A stretch of DNA of 64,000 bases, taken from positions 761,029 to 825,028 of the forward strand of contig VZSE01002468.1 in NCBI GenBank assembly GCA_013398275.1. Reading direction: 5' to 3'. The position numbers were made by a program, and so were the translations under genes. Source of the DNA: Promerops cafer (Eukaryota > Chordata > Aves > Passeriformes > Nectariniidae). The notes beneath the pieces are model-generated. The model did not search any database. It worked only from the letters and a program-made list of their open reading frames with translations, and had not been told where the DNA came from. This document shows positions 1 to 12,500 of the stretch, in pieces; positions within the stretch are counted from its first letter, which is position 1; every line of letters starts with the position of its first letter.

Positions 1-98
1 GCGCACAGGGGAAGAAGATGCACTCCAGTCTTCTGTTCTGCTAAGGAGTCTCTGCCTTAAAAAGTCACCTTTTAAAAAAATGCCATGGCAGGGACCAG
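1..98 (-). other. GTF2E1: GTF2E1 3' UTR, running off the left edge
   Basis: This sequence lies directly downstream of the TAA stop on the minus strand. No AATAAA or ATTAAA on the minus strand (tttatt or tttaat on plus) is present, so the polyadenylation site is probably beyond the window. Confidence 0.8.
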
Positions 99-529
99 TT
101 AATCAAACATGTCCTCGAACATGCGTTGTCCCATGGCTATGTAAACTTCTTTCTCCTCCGGCGTCATCTGGGCCACCAGCTCGGGGCGCTGGCTGACTTG
201 GCTGTAAGAATGTGGGCGCCCAGCCACTGTGACAGTGGGGTCTTCTGCCACCACCTCAAACTCTTCATCCTCCTCCTCCTCCTCCAGCCCATATGTTGTG
301 GTGGCCGTGGCAGCAGGGCGGGGAGGGGACTCCTCCTCTGACTCGCTCGTTTCGCTCTCGGAGTCACTCGCGTTGCCGCCAGAGAGAGGAGCGGCACCGC
401 TGACGGTGACGGTGGAAGCAGAAGGTGTCTTCTTCTCATGGATGAGCAGGGCACGCATCACCTCCTCATTGTCATCCAGCGCCGCCCGGCTCTCCTCACG
501 CTCCTGGAATGCATCCAGATCCCGGCCCC
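99..529 (-). CDS. GTF2E1: GTF2E1 last coding exon
   Basis: It encodes residues 300-442 and a TAA stop at 101-99. The acceptor is ttgcag. It starts with GGRDLDAFQEREE, then DDNEEVMRALLIHEKK, a Ser/Glu-rich stretch, a Glu/Asp run written in GAG codons (seen as a TCC repeat on the plus strand near 267-283), the TFIIH-binding segment (FEVVAEDP, residues 390-397) and the conserved end PEEKEVYIAMGQRMFEDMFD. The C-terminus is complete. Confidence 0.96.
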
Positions 530-3500
530 CTGCAAAGGGACATGAGGGAATGAGCATTTCCTCACAGAGATCTGTGTGTTGCCCCTGAAAGTTTTCTTAA
601 CCTTTATTAAGGTTAAGCTCAGTTGGCCAAGTCACATCCTTTCTCTATGCCAACTCCTCCTCTCCCTTGGAAGAGGAGAACAGTCATGTCTCACAATGGC
701 AGAGCAAGTACTGACATTTCCTAGGAGCTGGGAGGCCTACAGTCACTGTGCCTCCCAGCTGGAAGCCTTGACCAGGAGCACACTGCAAGTGAAGACAACA
801 AATGCATGATGGGCAGGCACCTGGAAAAGACTTCCCCGGGGAGCTGTCCAACTCGGGCATTACAGTGGAGCAGAAAGCAAAGCAGTCCTTAAAATACATA
901 CCCCAAGCCCAGGCCCTATCCTGCTGAGTTCCTTGCCTGTAAAGATTAACACAGAGAATAAATGGATCCAGGCAGACAAAGAATATGTGGAAATCATGTG
1001 TTATAAAACAACATTTAGAGCAGCCATGCCTGGTGAGCTCAGAGGTGCACCAATACCAGGCAGGAAGGGGAAAAGCTCCTTACAGGAAGATGGTGGTGGC
1101 ATGGAGCAGATGCAGCTGACAGCCCACAGCCCAGCTGTGCAGCACAGCACTAACCAGTGCCTGCTCTCCAAGCTGAAAAACAGCCCAGACTGTCCCTTTG
1201 GCTCCCCACCTGCACCTCTTATTTGAAGGGGACTGCAGTGTCCCAGTTGACACACCTGGCCTGTGCTTCTTTTTCAGTAACAGCTGGGAGGGTTCAATGT
1301 GGCTCTGGTAGGCAGGATGTCTGCAGTTCACAGATTCAAAAGGTAAAATTCTGCTCAAAAAGTAGTATCCCACAGAAAACCTCTCCTAATCCTACATTTG
1401 GTGAGAGGGCTGTGAATCCACCTAGCATCAAAAGAACTACACGCAGTATGGAAAAAAAGAAATAATAATAATAAACAAACAAACAAACAAAAAACCCCCA
1501 AAAAAACCCCAAACAGAACAAAAAATTAAATATAGAGAAAAAAATAAGGCCTAAAAAGTAGGGCAGGCTCCCTGTGGCAAACTTTCTGTCTTACACCAAA
1601 AGATACTGCCTATGAACAATTGCTGGAGCTGAGGTGTTAGCATTCTGCCTTCATACAGGCAGCCACTTGCCCACTCCTCCAAGACACAGACCCTCATGGT
1701 TTCAGTACCACATCCAGGCAGGTGGCACCCAAGTCTTTCCCCTCCCCAGCCGGAAATGTGCTGATGATGTTTTTCAACTTGAGATTAAAAAATAATGTGA
1801 AGGAAATAAGTTCTGCATCTAGCACTAAAAGTCAGGGCAGTTTGTGGTCACTCCTTTCCTGTGTTAAAATAAAGGCCAAAAGAACCATACCTAATTTCAC
1901 CGGAATTCTGTTTTCACTGTAAATAAAGTTGTAGTAATGGGTGATGGCTGAAACTATGAATATTAGAGCACTGCCAAATTCCTGAAAGAAAGGAAGAATA
2001 AAGGCATCGTGTTGGCAGTCATGTGCTCAGCTCACTGCTGGTGACTGTGGAGCAGAAGAGGCTGTAGGAGAGCATCTCTGAGAAATAATATCATAGCTCA
2101 TCACACTGAGAGCTGTGAAACGACAACAGCCAGAGATAGCTCCACAAAGACTGACTTTGTGGCTCAGAGGGGCTGTCTCTTGCTTGCAAGAACTGTTTCT
2201 GCCAGATCCAAGCAGTGAATCTTTTCTGTCAATGGTCCCAAGTTTCTGTCCTTCCTGTTTAGGTGTTGCAGCAGCAATTTCAGGCTATTTCCACAAGCTC
2301 CCTCTTTGATCTCCAGTAGCTGAGGAGGTTAAGCAGTGATGCCACCATCCTGTAAGGAGATACTCCACCTCCATGTCCCTCAGTGACTTCTTGAGAAACA
2401 TTTATGCTGTGTACATCAAAAGTTGTCTCAAGGAGTTGATTTAAAACTACAGGTGAATTGAATGTCTTGCAGAAAAATGGGGTGAGAACTCACCATGGCT
2501 GATGAGTAACAACATCTGCTACAGACTGCAGGAACGGAGTTGTTCAATCATCTCACTTTGCTTAATCTATTTGAAAAATGTTTTGGGATCCATAATGCAC
2601 TTGAAAGGCATTACATGAGAACAAGTTCTTTAGGTATCTTCTGACCATTATATCACATCTGTTTTCTTCACCTGCACTACACGTAAATACTCCACTCTTC
2701 TCCTGAAGACGGCACAAGTTCCAGGGTCACATACTCACACACATGACTCCCTTTTGCCATCTTTTCTCCTGAGGGCATCAACAGTTTCAGTCCATAATCC
2801 TAAAATTACTGTACCTATTGACTCACTTTTGTAAAAATCATAAAAGGTCTCCATTTCCAGTTTTGGCATGGAAGCTGAAGCAGCACACGTACCAAAGCAG
2901 AATGTTTCTACTAACAGTTATAAGATCTTGACCATGGTCTGTGGACAACCTGACCCCAAGATGAATGAAAATAAAAGCAGAGGTAATGAGAAACAAACAG
3001 AAGGGAATAAAGACTCACCTGTCACGGTGACAGACCTTCCTACTGTACTTGCTGGGAGCATACAAACAGTGCTGGTAGATTTAGTAGACTTCAGGGCCAC
3101 TGAACATTAATAAATGTTATTTTTCAGCAGTGACCTATTAGGGAGACAGCTTTCTAGATGAAACTGAAAGACCTTCATCTAGAAGCAATAAGCTCTCAAG
3201 GTGGAAGACATAACAGTTAATTAACATTTTAGAAGCCCCCACAAAATTTCAAGGACAGCTCAGCTTTACTGACCTAGATTTCAATCCTGGATCTAAGGAA
3301 TTTTTACATCTGCCTATGCACAGGTGCTTTGCACAGCAGACAGGAGCAGACACTCCAGTGTTGGGAGCAGCAGCTGTACACACACACAGCAGAATATGTT
3401 TTTGACAGGATGTAAAGGCCTTGTATAAGCACAGCAGTACTTCTGCTCTGTGAATTTCTTACCATCTTTGATTTCGTCAGGGTCATAAGCCCCCTGCACG

Positions 3501-6500
3501 GTGCTCTCACGCAGCCAAATGGGTCTCTCTCTGGCTGGCTTTCCTTCACTTGCAGACCGGTTCAGATCCTCCTGGTCCTCCATGCTGATGACGACATTCT
3601 GGGTATACAAGTCCTCATATGATGGCCCTTTTGTAGTCCATGCTTCCCGATGGTGTCCGCCTGCAAGGCCAGCTGCTGCCCCTGAACCAGCACCAGCTGC
3701 ACGCTCCTTGCTACATGAAAGTTAAAGAGAGAAAAACAGAGCTCTCAGAACAAGCCCCTCCTCAGACAAAAATACTTAAATTATGGTTATGTCTCATGAT
3801 CTGCAATGAGAACTTTCATTCTCAGTTCTAACATGTGCTGCCAGGAATTTCTGTGCCAGCTTGCTGGTTTGGGAAACTTGTGGATCTCTAGTGGGAAACC
3901 CTACACAGGGCCATGGCAACATCCACCACAGACACTGAAAAGAAGAGGCAACGCTAGAGATGCAAATGCACTTAGGTTAAAACAAGCATAAAACCCCAGA
4001 ATTCTCTGAAACAAAAGCCACAGCAACAAAACACAGTCAAACAGTAGTCTGGTATTTGGAAAAGCCTCTTTCTGGCCTTCACACAGCAACCAAATACTGC
4101 ATTAAAAAAAGCACTGACGTTTAAGCAAGGTAGATAGTGGGAACAGGGACTCAGCATGCTCAGAGCTGTGAACTGTTATTAATCACAGGATGCCTGAAGG
4201 AGTTAACTCACCATGAAAAACACAATTCACACCTTTGCTTGAACTGTGAGTGACAATGCAAAAAAATGTTACACAGGAGATCTGTACTATCCACAGACAC
4301 AGCCTTGGGAGAAATGGCGAGTCCAGGCAGAGAAGAAAAAAGAGAGAGCACCTTCAAACCAGAGGACTAGGGCTGGACAAAAGGCTTTGTGTGCTGATGG
4401 AGTGCAGGAGGAGACAGAAAAACTGTCTTCACTGTGGAAAAGCTGGAGAAATAAAGGTGCTGACCCATGTGAAGGGTATGGCACTCAAAGCCTAGCCCTC
4501 CTTTGCTCTCAGCGCATTTCCCTGCAGGGCCCCTTCTAGCTCAGGAGACTAATGGAGAAAAACATTCCTGCTTGGATCTGATCGAAAGAGGGTATCAGGT
4601 GAAATATTTTCTGCACACTGATGATGGCAGTGAGCCTAAAATATATATGCTGGCCTGTGCTGTTACGTATGCATAGAGTGGGGAAAGCCAACCATGACTG
4701 TTCCTCTACTTCAGCATGAGACTTCATCTTTTCAGAGAAACAAATCTGCAGCAGACCACACCTGCCCTCAGCCATATAATTTCAGTCATCTGATTGCCAG
4801 GGGTAACTATAGCTTCTCATGAGGAACAGCCCTGCCTTGACTCTCCCTCTTGTCCAGAGTAAACCCATCAGGGATACTCCACAATGCCAGCTGAGCTGAC
4901 AGTTGTCATCAGTGAGCATGGTTCAGTTGCTGCTGTCTACCCAATGACCTTTTCTCCAACCAAGAAGCTTAAAATAAAGTTGCACTTGGAGAAGACCTGA
5001 CTAATATGCAGGTTTTTTTTAGTTCAGCAAGGACATTACCACTGTTTGATGAGCTAATTCTGCTGGAATTTTAGGGGTAAACAATGAGGGGAAATTACAC
5101 AGGTAGGTGAACAACGCTCTTCCCCAGATTAAAAATATTGGTGTGTTCAGGCACAGTGTTGATCGAGAGCTACTCACAGCCTCTCAGTAGTGCAATGGCT
5201 GGGATCTGTTAACAAAATACTTCACAGCATCCGTGTTAGCATGTCTCGTGTCCTTAGCAATCCTGCAGCCAGCTCTGCTAGGAGAGCTTCACAGCAGCCT
5301 TGAATTTTGGGGCAGAAGGCTCATGCGCATGTATTGCTTATGTAACCTAAGGAACCACACAGAGACCTTCTCCCCAGCGTGTTATTTCAAGTGTTGGTAC
5401 CTTTCAGCTCTCCAAGACAGGCGTGTGTTCTGTGAAAAGCACCACTCTGCTTCCCACACAATAGAAATCTCTAACTAGCGTTTCCCTGACGATTTTATGT
5501 AATCCACTTTCCTCACAGGATGCACAATGCAGCTCTCCCCCAAGCTCTCCCTCCCCATGGCTACAGCATGACACTAAGCCCTCAGCAGTGCCAGAACTAC
5601 CTAATAATAATTTTGCACAGAAGCCCCTGTAAGTGTCCCTGAAATTGACTTTTTTCCTACACAGAACCATTTAGCAGCAAAATACTTATTCCATGACGTC
5701 AGGAACGTTTCAAAAATGAAAGTAACACTTCTAAGAGACACCTACAGTACTAATTACTTCACATGATGTACTGCAATGTCCCACACTGAGCTGGAGCCAT
5801 CTAGACACTTTCTGTCTAATTTTGGACCCCAGTGAGCTTTGCAAGTGTGCCTCAATTTATGTCTTTTTATCTTCAGTGACACTGTTGGTAGGTGTGAGCA
5901 CCACCCCAAGACTACCTGAGCAGGGGAACACTTCTTTCTGCAAGAAGAGAACTTACTGTTCAGTAACCTGTTCCAAAGTACAGGATTAGACACCATGGAC
6001 CAGGCACCAACAAAAGGCCAGGTGTGGGAGCTGCCTTACAGGCAGCACAGAGCAGATGAAGGGATCTCTTAAATCTCTTTCTCTCTTAGATCTACGAACT
6101 ACTTTTTCCCCACCTTGCTCTAGACTTCACATGGCCACCCTGCAGGCAGGAACTGTGGCAGCTCAGTGGCTCAGATGTGGCTACATTTAGTCTGTTTTAT
6201 TCACCCCGATGGAAATCTCTCAATGAGAGGTTTAGCTGCCTTTAAAGGCAACATAAATAGCCCTTGACACAGCTGAGGTATGGCCCACAGAAACCACACT
6301 GTGCAGTGGGCAAACAACTTGAAATTTTCATCTCAATCCTGCCCAGACTATTAAGAAAGGTCTTAGATAATGGGGATAACTCTCTTTTTTGCCGCATTTG
6401 AGATAAAACAGAACACATTTTCACTGTGCTGCTCTTAACAGCTTCAACTTCTCAACAGACAACCCATGGTTCTTGACAGCATGACCACAGAAAATTAATT

Positions 6501-9500
6501 CTGTCAAGATTTTTTGTTAATTGAAATAATGCTATTTTGACACAAGGAAATAGAAGGGTTATTAAAATCAATAATTTTTCAAAAACCACAGAGAAGGGCT
6601 TAAGTAAAGCAGGTTTATTTTGAAACCTGTGGGGCTAATTCATGCTCTCCCAAGATTAAGAAAATTAACAGCCTCTTAAGAAAACATAAATGAAGATCTA
6701 CCCAGTTTCCCAGAGGGCAGGTGAACAACAGTTATGCAGTGCCAGTGGGGGAACTTAGAGCTGTAACTCTCCTGAAAACATGTGAAGTTGCCAAAGTTAC
6801 TGCAAAGAGAAGATGCAGGCATTTTGTGACCTTTTCGGTTTGTTTCAGAATCACCAAATGTCAGTTTTGTCAATGATTTCAGACACTCAAGACTCCATAA
6901 AAAACAGAGAGAATAAATAACCCAGGGTTTGGCACTTTAAAAAAATCTCACAGCAGTGCTTTCATGGAATTAACTGCTTTGAATTAATAAGTGTTAATAA
7001 ATAATTAAATCACTGTATGTGCTGAAGCAAGTTGTGTTCAAGTAAGCATTTAAAAAGGTGCCTATTTATTTTGTCATTCCTTGCACAGAGTAATTAATCA
7101 TTTACAATATTTTTTAAGTATTTAGGAGTCAAGTAAGTGGGCACTGCTATTTAATAATGGAACTGCACCAGGCCTCTGCTGTGATAATTTTCTGTACACA
7201 AAAACAGAAGACTGAGAAATTACTCCCTTTTTGGTAGGGTTATCCCAGTTCTACTGCTTAAACTACTGAAAAGGGATTTTAAAGCCAAGTCTAGTGATTC
7301 AGCTTGGGTATGAAAGCTTCAAAGAATTCCCCATATCACCAAAGACACGCTGAGTGACCTTGGAAAAATCTTTTCTGCTCTTTATATTGCTTCTGTTTTT
7401 CTATCAGAATGATGAGGAAAAATAGCTACCTTCTTGGCTAGAAAAAGACTATGAATAGGCAAAGAATTTTTATTATATTAATTAGAAGCTGTCTAGCATG
7501 AATATATGAGGAACATTCTTTCTCAAGGTTAGCCTGAGAGAAAAAAAAGAGAGTATCTTGCTTGCTCTCCTTTTAACTAAAGCCAAGCACCCCAAGGCAC
7601 TGTGGGAATGCTTCCCCTCATGGTACAGTTCTTTTCCCCCATGCGTATAATTAATTTTTTTTTTAAATACAGAGAAGTGCATCACATTTCACCACAGCTG
7701 ACTAAACTGACAGCTCCCCACATCTTTTTGCATTATTTAAACATCATCTGTTTTTGCAAAGCTAGGAATGTTCTGAAAGAAAGTGTCATTTCCCATGGGT
7801 AAGAACATTTAAGGAGTTTTTGATTCCAACATGGCCTTCTCCTGAGAAGAAGAGGTATGTAACAAGTTGGAAAAAATCAGAAGAAAAAAACTGCTTATTA
7901 CAAGTAATGTCTTCAAACTAGAATGTCGTAATATGAGGATTTGAAATACAAGGTGTGGATTGCAGATAGCTTAGTTTCAAAAGCTGTGTAGAAGCAAAAG
8001 GAACAGATGAAAGATAAGTATTTGAGAGCTAGAAGACAGCATAGGTGGCACCTTCAGAACTTTGTCAAGCAGCTGCAGTTTGCATTTTTAAAATATTGGG
8101 CCAAGGGCTTGGTGTGCATACCAGCTGCAGCATGGCAACCAGCAGGCAATTCAAGCATCCCACCTCACAGACAAATACATGCAGAGGGCTGACCACAAGA
8201 ACAGTCATTTGCCTTGTTTAGTAAAAAATGGTTACAGCCCTCTGTCTCCTTGTAAACCACACATCCCTGGGGCAATCTGTCAGTTGTTTGCATAGTTGGT
8301 GCTGTACAAGTAAGTCCTGCACAAGGTTTGGGAAAGCCCCACAGAGCAGATGAACACTCTACAAGGAAGCAGTGCAGTGAGGAAGGACCAGTCATGCTCC
8401 CACCTCTGCTTCAGGGCAGGAATCTCTGTGGGTTCTGGCTCCAGGATTTCATAGGCCAAGTTAACGTCTTCCGTCTCACGAAGCAGTGCGTAGATGGGCT
8501 CGATCTGCTCGTTAAATCTCGCAACGAGTGTCCTTGCATCCTTTTTGGGCATTGCCGACTCATCTTCTTCCACTTCAGTCTCACAGAACGTACAGCGGAA
8601 AGTTCCTAAAACGAGAGAAGTTGCTCAGCGTTGGAAGGAAAGCAGCAGGCCCGGCTCCTCATGCAGCCTTCCCAACAGCAGTGCCTTGCTGCTCCCTTAG
8701 CTGGATGCTAAGGAGTTTTTCTGCCCCAAAAATCCCTTCCCACACACGGTGTACCTGGTTATTATTCAAGCAGACAACAAAGCAAGCATTTTGATACCAT
8801 CCAGGGATACCCAGCTGGGTACAGTTTCTTGCTCTGAAAAGCCCAGATGGGCTGCAATACCTCTACTGAGACATCTCCTGATCTCCCTCCCTCCTTGCTG
8901 CACATTTTAAATGTCAGCTATGACTGGGCTGTGAAAAAAAGCTACACAGTATCCTCTAAGGAGTTCAAATATCGTCTGTTTCAGGTGCCTGCTCTGGTAT
9001 CTCCAGGCCACACCAATAGGCTGATTTCACAATAAAAGAGTGTAGTTTTACACTGCACCAACCAGCCTGCAGTAACTGCTAATCTAACTGTTGTCACTTT
9101 GCAGCTACTGCAAAAAAGAGATGGCTTCTCCTTCTGTTTCAGGGCCAAACCAGGCAAAAAGTCATTAATGCAGAGCAGCCAATACCTATCTCACCCAACT
9201 CCCATATTAGCTTCTTGAAATTACAAATGGTAAGATAAGAATCATGTGAATAGCAGTTAAAAATAAGTCTGTTTTGCAGACCTTGTCAGGATCTATAAAA
9301 ACAGGTCAGACTGAAATGGCTACATGGCAAAGCAGCTACAAAAAACCCACTGAACTCCTGCACAGCAGCTTTTGGGTTTCATCACTCCATCTGTGAGCAG
9401 GACCCTTGGGGCAGTACATGCACAGTGGGACCTTTCCATCTGGTCTGCTAGGAGGGAGCAGCACACTGTAATGACTTCATCTAGCAAGTGCTGGACTGAG

Positions 9501-12500
9501 AACATAGCCCTGCCACCTCCGAACATGACATCCAGAGTGATGCTCACAGGCTTCTTGATTTCTCTTGTCCCCAGGTGATATTTTTTATTTATCCATTCTG
9601 TGACACCCGTGCACATCTAGCCTCACCTCTCAATACCCCAATTAAGAAATGGTAGGATCTTTTTACCAATAAGGAGCCTGAGGATAGGTCCTGCCACGGA
9701 AATGATAATCTTATGTATAAAAATCAGAATTAGAATCAGTATTGAAGTCTGCTATGTCACCAATGCTGTGGACAAACACAGTCAAAAGAACAGGGTTTGC
9801 CCAGGGCACTTGGGCATGATGTAATGAGACAGGCTGGCAAGCCAGGGCTTCTGGTCTCTTGGTTTGCTGCTTACACAGATTTGCTAGTGTTGTCACTTCA
9901 TTTTTCAGCACATCTCCTTCCCTGCCTGTAATACAGTGATAAAAACAGACCGAACTTCTTCAGCGCTGGTTAGAAGCTAGACAATGCTCGCACTCGTCTC
10001 AGCAAACACAAAAAGCACTGTTTATGACAGAAGGGAGAGCTGTTGCCTCTCACCAGTCTGTAAGAGAGGCAGTTTTGTACCCTGGCACCATCTGAAGTAG
10101 CTTCTGCTCATTGTTACTCAGAAATTAATGCATGTAGCATATGTGACCTGTAACATGGACACATTTCCTACAATAAATCCTCTCTTTAGAAAGTTTGTCT
10201 TACTTACATGCAAAAGCCAGAGCAGCCAACAACAGCACTATGCAAAGTAAAAGACAAGTGGATAAAGTGCTCTTCTCTACTATCTAAGCATGAAACACTT
10301 TGCTTATTTTTTCCATGCTGTAAAAACTGTCCCTACTGATTCAAAACTGTTCATTATATAACCTGTCAGCCCAGCAAAAACTGAACCCAACATTTGGCCT
10401 CCTTATCCCACATCTGAGGCTACAGATGTGACATAAGTTGAATCAATTTAAAATAATTAGTACATCTCAGCTCCCATAATGGACTACAGGAACAAACAGG
10501 TTAATGAAGAACACTCCCCACTTTTTACACGTCCCCCAAGTCCTGTTATGTGTCCCTGAGACAGCTCAGACTGCTCACACTTCCATCTGTGAACCCCATG
10601 AATATCTGCAAAAGATTAAGATCATAGGGAGAATGGTTCCAATTCAGAGTACCAAAAAATCAGAAAGTAAATACAGCTCTAATGAAACAGAACTCTTAAA
10701 GCTATCATGGATTTGCTGCAACTTCCACCCCACAGGGTTCTTAATAAGCAAAAAAAGTTAATGGATGAATTATAAAAATAATTTGGGAATGAGTGAAACG
10801 ACAAGCTTCCTCCATTAATATGCTGATTTTTTTCAAGGTGATGCAGCATTTCACAAGAGACATATGTGATTAGAGAACTGGGAAGCTGCTTTGCCATGGC
10901 AGATGGCATTTACAAGTTGCAAACCTCTCTCGTTAGTTTTTAAGAGGTCAGAAAATGTCACCAAACCTTTTATGACATGGCACATCACATCAGCAGTGAC
11001 ACATGTTCCTTTCAGATATGAACTGCATGTGACAAACATGAAGTGGAGGCCATCCAAAGGCTGAGAATGGCAATGTTTCCACTCCAATGATGTATTTTTT
11101 CCTTCAGCCCTTACACAACAGAGTTTTTCTATTCCAAAATGCTGCATAAACCAGGACTAACAGATATCCTGGAGCAAACAGGCATGAGGCTTTTCTGCAT
11201 CTTGGAAATGCTAACAGAGAGCACATACATCCCCTTCTTTGAACACATGCTCAGGCACTCAACAGACCTCTCTGGCTGCACATTAAAAACCAGCCATCTG
11301 AAAGAGATCTCCTCATATGCTCCCAGACTCTGTGGGGCAGATATGCTGGTAAGCTGGCTCCCCAAGGCTTACTAAGATTAAAGCAGCTGAGGCTCTGAAG
11401 TATGGGGCCAGAATATTTAGAGATAATTCCTAATGACTTGATTTCACTTGAGAGAAGGAAAAGGTCAACCACCCACACGCATTGAAGGCAGGATGTCCAA
11501 GTGTGCATGCTGCATCTGCTACAGTTAACACATTTAACTGGCTATAGACTCCTGAGTCTGAGCCCAGGCCCTGCCTACACCCTTGTCAAAGGGTTCAAGC
11601 CTCACCTTCAGCCCAACAAAGGGTCTTCCACTCTGTCCTTTGGGATGCTGCCCAAGACTCTCACTACTCTCTTAAACTATTTGATTTTCAACTTCAACTT
11701 CATTCCCATTCATCTCAAACCTAATGATTATTTTGCCAAGAACTACCTCATCTCATCTGGTTTCCATCTTGCTGTTAATCCTTCAGGTGTATTTACAAAC
11801 TGCTGTCTTATTCATGCCTCAGTTTTCATTTTGCAAGGCTATATATGCTTCTTTACCTTTTAAAACTGGCCACCCATTCCTCTGACCTTGCTAACAGCCT
11901 CACTGGCCCTTTTTCCAGTTTCTCCATCTCATCTTTTTTCTGTGAAGATGGAAGTATAGACAAGTGTCTAGATGAGTTCTCCCAAATGCTCAAAGGCATT
12001 AGTGCTTCTTTAATAGCCATTGAGACCTTTTAGGATCACATTGTGAGAGACAATGAAAGTGCTGCCTCAATTATCACAAGACCTAGCAATGTTCCCAGAT
12101 CTTTCTTTTCCTTTGTATCTTTCCTTCTCCTTTGTAGTTTCCACTTGATGAACTCCATGTTTATAGCAGACATTTGCATTAGGCGGTAGGTGCATGACAC
12201 TGTACTTCATAGTATAATCCTTCAGCTCCTTTATATTCCTCCAGCCTTCACCTCATCCAATTCTTTATTCTTGACTGCATCACAAAACATTAAGCTAATT
12301 TATTTTCAAAATCTCCCACAACCTTCTTTTAGAAGTAGCATTATTACCATTACATGGTGAGTGAGCTGAGGCACAGATGGCATAATTTCAGAAGTATCTG
12401 CTGATCTGAGCAGTACTTGATTTGAGATGCTTTTCTGAAACTTCTTTTTCAGAACAGAATGTGCAGTGTTCTTACCACTCTTCTTTCAGGCTCTAGGATT

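Noticed and set aside
229..588. 119-codon Ser-rich open frame on the plus strand
   Set aside because: It is antisense to the GTF2E1 last exon; the Ser run comes from the reverse of the GAG codons.
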